Assembly (NCBI GenBank): GCA_020356305.1
Contig: CP070636.1
Span: 1,213,080-1,218,332 of the forward strand
Reading direction: 5' to 3'
DNA length: 5,253 nt
DNA from: Candidatus Bathyarchaeota archaeon
GTDB taxonomy: Archaea; Thermoproteota; Bathyarchaeia; Bathyarchaeales; Bathyarchaeaceae
Shown: positions 1 through 5,253 of the stretch, piece after piece
How positions within the stretch are numbered: position 1 is the stretch's first letter
How the letters are laid out: every line of letters starts with the position of its first letter
Notes under the pieces: generated by a model
The model's input: the letters and a program-made list of their open reading frames with translations, nothing else
The model's database searches: none
Told to the model about the DNA's origin: nothing
Translations under genes and position numbers: made by a program

Positions 1-1119
1 CCAAAGTATTGCCTTTCCTTTGGCCGCCTTATGACCTTGAGTGTCTTCATCGTTTTCTTTCGACCTTGTACTCTCTTTGTAACCTGTCTCTTTGATCGCT
101 GTGTTCAGGATTTTTCTGACTTCTTCGGGTGGAGCTGGATCCAAAAATCCTCCTTCTCGAGTTCTGTGACTCAAAGCGAGTTCCGAGGCCACCAAGACGT
201 CGTCAGGGGTGGCTTCTGTTCTCCCTTCAAACGCTGCAAGGGTGCACGCAGCCTTGCTTATAACAATGTCAGGTCGCACGCCGTCGACTTTCAAGTCTAC
301 GCACGCTTTGCACACTGCTTCCAGGAGCTTTTCAGGCATCTGCACCTTCAATAGAACTTTTCTTGCTTGGATGATCCTGTTTCTTAATTTTTCTTGCGTG
401 GTTCGATATTTTTCGCGAAACTTTTCTGGTTCACTTTCAAAATCAACGTTTCTCCGGACAATTTCCATTCTATCTTTTACAGAAGTGATTTTCTCAACGC
501 CGATGGATAGAGGGAACCGGTCGAGGAGTTGAGGTCGGAGTTCGCCTTCTTCGGGATTCATTGTTCCTATAAAGATGAAGCGGGAGGGGTGGCTTATGGA
601 TATTCCCTCTCTTTCGACTACGTTCCATCCGGTTGCTGCGGCGTCTAGGAGGTCGTCGGCTATGTGGTCCGGTAACAAGTTGATTTCGTCAACATAAAGG
701 ATGTTTTGGTTAGCCTCGGCTAGGATGCCTGGTTGCAGGGCTTCCACTCCTAGTTTGATGGCTTTTTCTACGTCTAAGCTTCCCACAACTCTGTCCTCAG
801 TTGCTCCGAGTGGAAGGTTGACAATTATCATCCTCCTCCCCTTCACCGAGAGCTTTTCATTCTTGGCAAAACGTTCACTACACTTAGGACACATGTTCGA
901 TGAGTCATGAGGATTACAGTTGAACGGACAGCCTTCTACAACCTCAATTTGTGGCAAAACATCGATCAAGCCGCGTACGACGGTAGTCTTCCCTGAGCCC
1001 TTGGGTCCTCGAACGAGCAAGCCGCCAATCTTCGGGTTAATGGCGTTGATAAGGATGGCCAGTTTAAGTTTATCCAGAGCCACTACAGCTGAAAAAGGGA
1101 AAACTACCCTCCGCTGCAT
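1..1119 (-). CDS. Mg/Co-chelatase-type AAA+ ATPase subunit (ChlI/BchI family), 3' end beyond window
   Basis: This is the N-terminal 373 codons of a ChlI/BchI-family ATPase, the motor that drives metal insertion into tetrapyrroles by a large CobN/ChlH-type subunit. Visible in order: the family opening VVFPFSAVV (5-13), NPKIGG (28-33), Walker A GPKGSGKT (38-45), a four-cysteine insert (C64, C68, C77, C80), Walker B ILYVDEINLL (140-149), sensor 1 GTMNPEEGELRPQLLDRF (185-202) with the conserved arginine R201, a sensor-2-like GVRPD (280-284), and ALSHRTREGGFLDP (315-328). The reading frame is open to the left edge. After residue 334 it enters a charged linker rich in Lys, Glu and Asp, as in ChlI-ChlD fusions that carry a C-terminal VWA domain, so a longer fusion is likely but not shown. 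ATG at 1119 gives the usual family N-terminus; a GTG at 1131 would add four residues, and a stop lies just upstream of it. Whether the metal is Co, Mg or Ni cannot be told here. The family call is firm; the pathway is inferred. Confidence 0.93.
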   Translation of the reverse strand, partial: MQRRVVFPFSAVVALDKLKLAILINAINPKIGGLLVRGPKGSGKTTVVRGLIDVLPQIEVVEGCPFNCNPHDSSNMCPKCSERFAKNEKLSVKGRRMIIVNLPLGATEDRVVGSLDVEKAIKLGVEALQPGILAEANQNILYVDEINLLPDHIADDLLDAAATGWNVVEREGISISHPSRFIFIGTMNPEEGELRPQLLDRFPLSIGVEKITSVKDRMEIVRRNVDFESEPEKFREKYRTTQEKLRNRIIQARKVLLKVQMPEKLLEAVCKACVDLKVDGVRPDIVISKAACTLAAFEGRTEATPDDVLVASELALSHRTREGGFLDPAPPEEVRKILNTAIKETGYKESTRSKENDEDTQGHKAAKGKAILW

Positions 1120-1154
1120 GCACCGTAACACCGACTATTGGAGAGCAACCGAGT

Positions 1155-1166
1155 GATATAAATAAA
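1155..1166 (-). promoter_or_regulatory. TATA-like promoter box of the chelatase gene
   Basis: The minus strand reads TTTATTTATATC here, a good match to an archaeal TATA box. Archaeal transcription usually starts about 25 bases downstream, which falls near 1131-1134. That is at the possible GTG start (1131) and about 14 bases before the preferred ATG (1119). No Shine-Dalgarno sequence precedes either start, so the mRNA is probably leaderless or nearly so. The start site is inferred from spacing only. Confidence 0.55.
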
Positions 1167-1199
1167 TCTAAAGCAAAGATCCAAAGCCTGTCCAAAGTA

Positions 1200-1222
1200 G
1201 TCAAAAAGGGTAAAACGTTCTG
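1200..1222 (-). terminator. Possible T-rich archaeal terminator after the small helical gene
   Basis: About 30-55 bases past the stop codon of the small gene, the minus strand has two T runs, TTTT within ACGTTTTACC and TTTTT within CCCTTTTTGAC. Archaeal RNA polymerase commonly terminates at such runs without a hairpin, and no strong hairpin is seen. The runs are short, so this is a weak call supported mainly by position before the TATA box of the next gene. Confidence 0.25.
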
Positions 1223-1253
1223 AAACATCTTTACCAAGAGGAAGATGAGAGAA

Positions 1254-1652
1254 TCAGCCTGTGGAACTGGACCTTTCGCCTTTCTTTTGTCCCTTTTCCA
1301 GAACCTCTTGAACCTTTAAGAGGTAACCTCGCGCCATCCACGTCTTCTTATATGCCCCGTGAAGCCCGCCGACGTCGAGATCGCCTTCAGCCTCCTTGAG
1401 TAGGTCTTGAGCAGACACGAGTAGAGGTTCCATTTCCACTTGTTTCGAACGCAGCTTAAGCTTCCATGAGTGGCTTCCTGGCTCATCCTGCATCAAGGAG
1501 AAAAAGAAATTTGCGTATTCTAGCTCGGCAGCCGCTAGCCAAACTGACCGTGCGACCTCGTTTTCGTCCTTGTTCATCAGAGCTTTCAAGGAGCTTTCGA
1601 GATAGTTTATTGCGGACTTGACAGCTTCGATGATCTCTTGCTGATGTTTCAT
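1254..1652 (-). CDS. Small all-helical protein of unknown function, downstream of rad50
   Basis: This is a complete 132-residue protein that I do not recognise as a named family. It looks like a soluble four-helix bundle or a TPR-like helical hairpin pair: helix 1 about 4-25, helix 2 about 29-55 (with SVWLAAAELEYANFFFSLM), a polar Gly/Ser/Lys stretch 57-70, helix 3 about 72-90, helix 4 about 97-120, then a charged, Ser-rich tail. It has no signal peptide, no membrane segment and no cysteines. Regular Ala and Leu spacing and sensible codon use argue that it is a real gene. The RxxxxxH motif of HEPN ribonucleases is absent. It lies 180 bases downstream of rad50 on the same strand, with an AT-rich promoter-like element of its own, so it may be read through from mre11-rad50 or transcribed separately. 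A link to DNA repair is only a guess from position. ATG at 1652 is the first in-frame start; ribosome-binding signal is weak (GAAGG directly abuts it). Confidence 0.8.
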   Translation of the reverse strand: MKHQQEIIEAVKSAINYLESSLKALMNKDENEVARSVWLAAAELEYANFFFSLMQDEPGSHSWKLKLRSKQVEMEPLLVSAQDLLKEAEGDLDVGGLHGAYKKTWMARGYLLKVQEVLEKGQKKGERSSSTG

Positions 1653-1704
1653 CCTTCATCCCAAGCAGTATCGAACTCTAGAGAGTGTATACCTTAAACT
1701 TTTG

Positions 1705-1719
1705 GCTTAAATATTAAGC
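1705..1719 (-). promoter_or_regulatory. AT-rich inverted repeat, likely promoter of the small helical gene
   Basis: The 15 bases form a perfect inverted repeat, GCTTAA and TTAAGC separated by a 3-base ATA spacer. The core TTAATATTTAA resembles an archaeal TATA box and its centre lies 60 bases before the ATG at 1652, predicting a leader of about 35 bases. A second candidate TATA element (AGTTTAAGG, 1692-1700) lies closer to the gene. The symmetry could also mark a repressor site overlapping the promoter; both roles are inferred from sequence only. Confidence 0.4.
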
Positions 1720-1773
1720 TAAGTAGATGTCCACGCGCGCCTCACCTTTTTTTCTCTATGGCAGAAGAATGGC

Positions 1774-1783
1774 ACACATGTGT
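1774..1783. repeat. 10-base perfect palindrome ACACATGTGT between rad50 and the small gene
   Basis: ACACATGTGT is its own reverse complement and sits 50 bases past the rad50 stop codon. With no loop it cannot form an RNA hairpin, so a terminator role is unlikely. It could be a dimeric protein-binding site, but a 10-base palindrome in a gap this size may also arise by chance. Confidence 0.2.
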
Positions 1784-1832
1784 TTTCCACAATGCTAAAC
1801 CATCTTACCGTGGTCTGTACGCGCCCATTCAG

Positions 1833-3920
1833 TTATTTCTCAACAAAAACCCTGCTCATACCATCTTCTTTGTCGACCCGAATTACGTGCTCCGACTTCT
1901 CAGCAAAGGCTTCGCTGTTGGTCTCTGCGATGATTTGTTCAATAGCTTTTAGGCGAGAAATAGCTTCGGCTAGGCGATCAACCGAGCCGTCCTCCCTTCC
2001 CAAGCTCTCAGTTGGCTCGTCGAGGAGAAGCATATAGAGCCCATGTCCTGTTCTCGACTGCATGATAAGCTGGCCGAGACCTATGCGATATGCAAACGCT
2101 AAAAGCGTTCTTTCTCCGCCTGAAAGATTTGAAACATCCCGTTCAAACCCTTCTTCGCTTATGATGAGAGGGCTATATGTTTCATCGATCTTTATCATTA
2201 GCGTGCGTCCCGCCTCTCCAACGAGTCCATCCAAAACTTGTTGAACCACTCTTTGCAGGTAGGTGACGAATTCGCTTCGCAGTTTGGGTTGAATGCTTCT
2301 GTAAGCTCCTCGTATTCCATCTATGATTCCGAGGAGTCTTTCAATCTTCTCCATCCTCTCAACCTTTTGTTGCGCATTATCCAAGCGTTCTTTGAGTTCG
2401 TCCACTCTCGACGTCAGATCTCTCTTTCGACTTTTCACAGTTTCTAATCTGTACTTTACGTTGGAATACTGCGTGAAAACCTCGTCTCGAAGAGTTCGTG
2501 CCGTTTCAAGTTCAGTGATGTCGAAATTACTCATTTCTGAACGTACAGCGCTAAGCTGGTCTCGAAATGTCTTCTCCAGTTGCTGCTTTTCCCCAAATTC
2601 TGCTGAAAGGTTTTTCAGGGATTCGTGTTCGTCAGAATCTCTCCTCCTTTGCTCCTCCACCTGGGGAACGAGTGACTGCAAATTCAGAACGACGGAGTCA
2701 ATAATGCCTCGCAGCTTTTCCAACTCGTCGAATTTTTTCTGAAGCTCACCAAGCTCCGTCTCACGTGCAGCGTTTTCCTCGTAGAGACGCTCCAGGAGGC
2801 CCTTTTTGTATTCTCCAGTGAGACCTTGAAAGCACAGCGGGCATCTGTTTTCGGTTGTGAGACTTGAGATGCGCCATTGGGATGTTAGCATCTCGCTTTT
2901 TACAGCCTCTTGTTCGCCTCCGACGCTTGCCATCTGCTTCCCCAGCGCTGAAAGATACTGCCTTAATTGTTCAAGGGGTTGATCACTTTTCAGTCCTTGT
3001 TCCCTAAGACCGTCTCGATGAGACTTCTCCTTAGCTTCAATGGATCTGAGTCGTTCTTCGAAGTTCTTGATCACAAGTTTTTTTCGTTGGATTTCGTCTG
3101 CCAGCCTTGCAGAAGAATCTTCGATGTTGGTGATGTTTGTCTGCAGTTGAGTTTCCCTTTTCCCCAATTCTTCAGTTTGTTTCCTCAGGTCTTGTAAGTT
3201 TTGAAGGCGGGATTTTGCTTCATGGAAGCCGACTTCGGCTTGGGTGAACTTTTCCCTTAGCTCTTCAAGTTCGACCTCTGCTTGTGAAAACTCCTCAACT
3301 GCTTTGTTATATTCGGCTTGGAGCCTTTTCCTCCCTATCACATCGAAGTCGCGTTCGTAGGATTTTTTTTCCCCTTCATATTCCCTTTGAAATCCAGCCA
3401 AACTGCTCCATGCTGCCTCATAGTTGGAAAGTCCAAAAAGTTGATCGAGTCTTGTCTGCCTATCTCGCGGGGTCGCATTAAGTAGTTCCTTCAACCGTTC
3501 TTGCCTCATCCAAACGACTTCACGGAACAGTTCCTTGTCGAAGCCAGTTACCGCCTCCAGCTGCTCTGCAACTGCCTCTCCCTTTACACTGGCTATTAGT
3601 CTGTCCTCTTCAAAGAGTTTGAGTTGCTCCTTATCTTGGCTGATGCCTCCTTTTCTTGTTCGGAGCATCCTGTGCAGCGTGTAGGGCTTTCCGCCTTGAA
3701 CAAACTTCAAAGTGACTTTGCCAATGTCTGCGCCATTTCGAAGTAGGTAATCGTAGCTTCTGCGAAGCGGATCTCCGAAGAGAGCAAAGTCAATAGCGTA
3801 GAGGATGCTGGATTTCCCGCGGCCCAAGCCGCCCACTAGGCAGTTGAAGCCTCGTGAAAAGGATACCGTTGTTTTGATGTGAGATCGAATGTTTTCTAGT
3901 TGCAACGCTTCAATTCTCAC
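1833..3920 (-). CDS. rad50: DNA double-strand break repair ATPase Rad50
   Basis: Rad50 is the ABC-type ATPase that pairs with Mre11 to tether and process DNA ends. In the 695 residues: N-terminal ATPase half with P-loop GGLGRGKS (30-37) and Q-loop WMRQE (Q140); first coiled-coil arm about 175-355; zinc hook CPLC (C360, C363); return arm about 366-545; C-terminal half with ABC signature NLSGGERT (598-605), Walker B YMLLLDEPT (629-637; D634, E635), and the final switch region. The protein is shorter than the 850-900 residues usual in archaea, because each arm is only about 175-180 residues. Three motifs are unusual: the P-loop lacks the common Asn and carries Arg (R34), the D-loop reads SLGRED where SLDxE is typical, and the H-loop position is Asn (N668 in AETNSEAF) where His is expected. 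The start is GTG at 3920, inside the end of mre11 (11-base overlap), preceded by GGAGGAG. The lysine, Walker B acids, signature and hook are intact, so the protein is probably active. Confidence 0.96.
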   Translation of the reverse strand: MRIEALQLENIRSHIKTTVSFSRGFNCLVGGLGRGKSSILYAIDFALFGDPLRRSYDYLLRNGADIGKVTLKFVQGGKPYTLHRMLRTRKGGISQDKEQLKLFEEDRLIASVKGEAVAEQLEAVTGFDKELFREVVWMRQERLKELLNATPRDRQTRLDQLFGLSNYEAAWSSLAGFQREYEGEKKSYERDFDVIGRKRLQAEYNKAVEEFSQAEVELEELREKFTQAEVGFHEAKSRLQNLQDLRKQTEELGKRETQLQTNITNIEDSSARLADEIQRKKLVIKNFEERLRSIEAKEKSHRDGLREQGLKSDQPLEQLRQYLSALGKQMASVGGEQEAVKSEMLTSQWRISSLTTENRCPLCFQGLTGEYKKGLLERLYEENAARETELGELQKKFDELEKLRGIIDSVVLNLQSLVPQVEEQRRRDSDEHESLKNLSAEFGEKQQLEKTFRDQLSAVRSEMSNFDITELETARTLRDEVFTQYSNVKYRLETVKSRKRDLTSRVDELKERLDNAQQKVERMEKIERLLGIIDGIRGAYRSIQPKLRSEFVTYLQRVVQQVLDGLVGEAGRTLMIKIDETYSPLIISEEGFERDVSNLSGGERTLLAFAYRIGLGQLIMQSRTGHGLYMLLLDEPTESLGREDGSVDRLAEAISRLKAIEQIIAETNSEAFAEKSEHVIRVDKEDGMSRVFVEK

Positions 3921-5118
3921 CCGAAAACTCCTCCAACTTCTCCCTTACTTTGGGCTCTTCCTTCTTTGCTAAAGGCTCGATGAGACCGACAGCGAGTTTG
4001 GCTATCTTTTCACCTTCTTCCCGAGCGTAACGCTCCGAGAAAATCTCAAGAAAATACTCGAAGGCCTTCGTCTTGAGATCTTTGAGTTCGCTCTCAAATA
4101 TAGAGCGGACGACCTCTTCAGGAACTTCGGTTTGTCTCAATTGGAGAAGTGGACGTACCAAAAGCGCCTTCTCTGCAGCGCTTCTGATTCTGGTGAGGTT
4201 AACCTCCCAACGCCCGGCCTCCGCTGGCAAGACCCCTCGTATCACAGGAATGATCACTGCCCCGGCTTCATCAACCTTCCTCACGAACCGCGTGGCCTTT
4301 TCTGTTATCTTTGAGGGCGTTAAGCCTGTATAATCTTCATCTAAAATGATGAAATGGCGAGGGGTTTCAAGTTTGATGCGGTGAACCTTGGGAGCGCCTT
4401 TTTCGCTGGCTTTCACATAGTAGAAGCCCTTCTCAACTCTAGCGTCCTCATAGCTAACGGTTTCGGTGCACCCGCTGTAGACGAGGAGTCCGTTCTTGAA
4501 TGGACTCTTGCTGGGAACGTGAACGTGACCGGCCGCGTAGTAATTGAAGCTTTCAGGAAGAAGTTCAGGTCGAGCCTCTGCTTCCATTTGGGGATGACTT
4601 ACTCTAGGAATATCCACGGCCATATGAAAGAGGAAAATGTTGAATAGCGATGAGTCGGGTGTCGGTTGGTTTTCTTTTAGAAATATGGGCAGCTGCTCTT
4701 CAGTTCTTTGTTTCGTTCGAAAGTTGGGAACCCCATAAACATAACAGCTCTCGTTTCGCCAACAAGCTCCTTTATGACGAGGCAAATAGTGAACCAATCC
4801 AGCGCTGTCCAACGGATTAAGAATGGTGCCTGTGATCATGTTGGGGGCTGAATCATGGGATCCATCCACGGTGAGCACAGGTATCTTAGCGTCTCTGAGC
4901 TTTCTGAAGCTGGTTATAGCGTTTTCGAGGGTAATGTTGGATGGGCGGGCGTGCTGAAAAAGGTCTCCGGCGATGAGCATGAAATCTGGCTTCAGCTCAA
5001 CGGTTTTTTCCACTACCTCTCTAAATGTTGCGTTAAAGTCTTCACGTCGAGCATCCGAATTGTACTGTGCATATCCTAAGTGCAAATCAGCTACGTGGAC
5101 GAAACTAAAAGGTTTCAT
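3910..5118 (-). CDS. mre11: DNA double-strand break repair nuclease Mre11
   Basis: Mre11 is the Mn-dependent phosphoesterase-fold nuclease of the Mre11-Rad50 complex. In the 402 residues: motif I ADLHLG (D11, H13), motif II GDLFQHARPS (D52), motif III GSHD (86-89; H88, D89), motif IV FLFHMAV (H165), motif V AAGHVHVP (H198, H200), a capping domain about 245-325, and a charged helical C-terminus about 330-400 that should hold the Rad50-binding helices. Length is normal for the archaeal family. Two positions differ from the characterised archaeal enzyme of Pyrococcus furiosus, numbered from memory: its motif II His52 aligns with Q55 (a His follows at 56), and its metal-binding Asn84 aligns with S87. 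Other metal ligands are present. The ATG at 5118 places motif I at the usual distance from the N-terminus; GAGAGG lies 12 bases upstream. The gene is first in the operon and overlaps rad50. Neither herA nor nurA is beside it in this window. Confidence 0.96.
   Translation of the reverse strand: MKPFSFVHVADLHLGYAQYNSDARREDFNATFREVVEKTVELKPDFMLIAGDLFQHARPSNITLENAITSFRKLRDAKIPVLTVDGSHDSAPNMITGTILNPLDSAGLVHYLPRHKGACWRNESCYVYGVPNFRTKQRTEEQLPIFLKENQPTPDSSLFNIFLFHMAVDIPRVSHPQMEAEARPELLPESFNYYAAGHVHVPSKSPFKNGLLVYSGCTETVSYEDARVEKGFYYVKASEKGAPKVHRIKLETPRHFIILDEDYTGLTPSKITEKATRFVRKVDEAGAVIIPVIRGVLPAEAGRWEVNLTRIRSAAEKALLVRPLLQLRQTEVPEEVVRSIFESELKDLKTKAFEYFLEIFSERYAREEGEKIAKLAVGLIEPLAKKEEPKVREKLEEFSGEN
3928..3934 (-). 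promoter_or_regulatory. Strong Shine-Dalgarno site that fixes the GTG start of rad50
   Basis: The minus strand reads GGAGGAG inside the last codons of mre11, seven bases before the GTG at 3920. It is the best ribosome-binding match in the window and supports this GTG, with the mre11 stop codon 8 bases further on. The layout implies coupled translation of the two subunits. Confidence 0.8.
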
Positions 5119-5130
5119 TGACTTCTCGTT

Positions 5131-5136
5131 CCTCTC
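5131..5136 (-). promoter_or_regulatory. Possible ribosome-binding site of mre11
   Basis: GAGAGG on the minus strand ends 12 bases before the mre11 ATG. The match is partial and the spacing somewhat long, so it gives only modest support to the chosen start. Confidence 0.4.
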
Positions 5137-5174
5137 TTATCATCTCGGCTTTTCAAGCTTTAGTGGATTAATGA

Positions 5175-5183
5175 CTTTTTAAG
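5175..5183 (-). promoter_or_regulatory. TATA-like box of the mre11-rad50 operon
   Basis: The minus strand reads CTTAAAAAG, centred about 60 bases before the mre11 ATG. The expected transcription start near 5153 would give a leader of about 35 bases that includes the GAGAGG element. The small helical gene has an AT-rich element at the same distance from its ATG. This box lies only a few bases from the start of the divergent plus-strand gene. Confidence 0.4.
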
Positions 5184-5188
5184 ATTGA

Positions 5189-5253
5189 GTGTCTGCTCAA
5201 AGCTACAAAATTTGGCTCATTGTCGCGGTCGCCATCTTTCTGGCCGTCTTCGG
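5189..5253 (+). CDS. Start of a divergent gene with N-terminal membrane segment (partial)
   Basis: A GTG at 5189, directly preceded by an in-frame TGA, opens a frame that stays open to the right edge. It encodes about 21 residues: a short polar start (MSAQSYK) followed by the hydrophobic run IWLIVAVAIFLAVFG. This is the pattern of a signal anchor or first transmembrane helix with a positive charge on the cytoplasmic side. No Shine-Dalgarno sequence is evident, so it may be leaderless. Too little is present to name a product. The opposite strand has no convincing alternative: one frame there is open to a TAA near 5166 but its residues look unpatterned. The call rests on the hydrophobic pattern and the divergent layout. 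Confidence 0.45.
   Translation, partial: MSAQSYKIWLIVAVAIFLAVF

Noticed and set aside
31..1156. Four plus-strand open frames of 69-107 codons in the left part of the window
   Set aside because: All are antisense to the chelatase ATPase frame, which has its full set of AAA+ motifs.
1254..1652. HEPN-type toxin ribonuclease identity for the small helical protein
   Set aside because: Size and helices fit, but the RxxxxxH catalytic motif is absent and no nucleotidyltransferase antitoxin gene is adjacent.
1715..1753. A minus-strand AGGTGAGG followed by GTG, resembling a ribosome site and start
   Set aside because: The frame ends after six codons, so it is not a gene; AGGTGAGG in this gap may be chance.
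1746..1753. T-run as a terminator
   Set aside because: The T-run is on the plus strand, where no gene ends; the flanking genes are on the minus strand and would read it as A.
1758..1952. Plus-strand open frame of 64 codons starting between rad50 and the small gene
   Set aside because: Most of it lies antisense to the well-supported 3' end of rad50, and the translation has no recognisable pattern.
2323..2742. Plus-strand open frame of 139 codons, rich in Ser, Leu and Phe
   Set aside because: It is antisense to the return coiled-coil arm of rad50; Ser/Phe/Leu-rich translations are the usual mirror of Glu/Lys-rich coiled coils.
1833..5118. Mre11 and Rad50 as decaying pseudogenes because of altered active-site residues
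   Set aside because: Both frames are intact at full domain content, with preserved overlap, ribosome site, Walker B, signature, zinc hook and most metal ligands.
5105..5143. A 12-codon minus-strand open frame beginning with ATG at 5143 and overlapping the mre11 start
   Set aside because: It is out of frame with mre11, has no ribosome site, and a stop lies just upstream; an upstream regulatory peptide cannot be supported from this alone.

Overview
The window looks like archaeal chromosome, with four genes on the minus strand and the start of a probable fifth on the plus strand. The archaeal call rests on a two-gene mre11-rad50 operon encoding archaeal-type proteins, AT-rich TATA-like boxes at sensible distances upstream of genes, an archaeal-style chelatase AAA+ subunit, and a strong internal Shine-Dalgarno site. 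The style suggests a Thermoproteota/Bathyarchaeia-like lineage, but this is an impression from protein sequence and not a placement.

Layout, in the direction of minus-strand transcription (right to left). Bases 5189-5253 on the plus strand hold the first codons of a divergent gene that begins with a hydrophobic segment. A 70-base divergent promoter region follows. mre11 (5118-3910) and rad50 (3920-1833) overlap by 11 bases and are almost certainly co-translated. A 180-base gap (1832-1653) contains a promoter-like AT-rich inverted repeat. A small all-helical protein of unknown function (1652-1254) comes next. A 134-base gap with a good TATA-like box leads to the N-terminal 373 codons of a magnesium/cobalt-chelatase-type AAA+ subunit (1119-1), which runs off the left edge.

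Mre11 and Rad50 together form the double-strand-break processing complex: an Mn-dependent nuclease dimer clamped by an ABC-type ATPase with coiled-coil arms and a zinc hook. The usual archaeal partners HerA and NurA are not in the window. Several normally conserved active-site positions are substituted in both proteins: motif II His to Gln and motif III Asn to Ser in Mre11; an unusual P-loop, D-loop and H-loop in Rad50. The arms of Rad50 are also short. The remaining core catalytic residues are intact, so this reads as a divergent but probably working complex, not a pair of pseudogenes.

The chelatase subunit belongs to a different pathway (metal insertion into tetrapyrroles) and has its own promoter. 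I found no RNA gene, CRISPR array, insertion sequence or phage element, and no clearly new multi-gene system. The points most worth following are the paired active-site substitutions in Mre11-Rad50 and the unassigned helical protein downstream of them.
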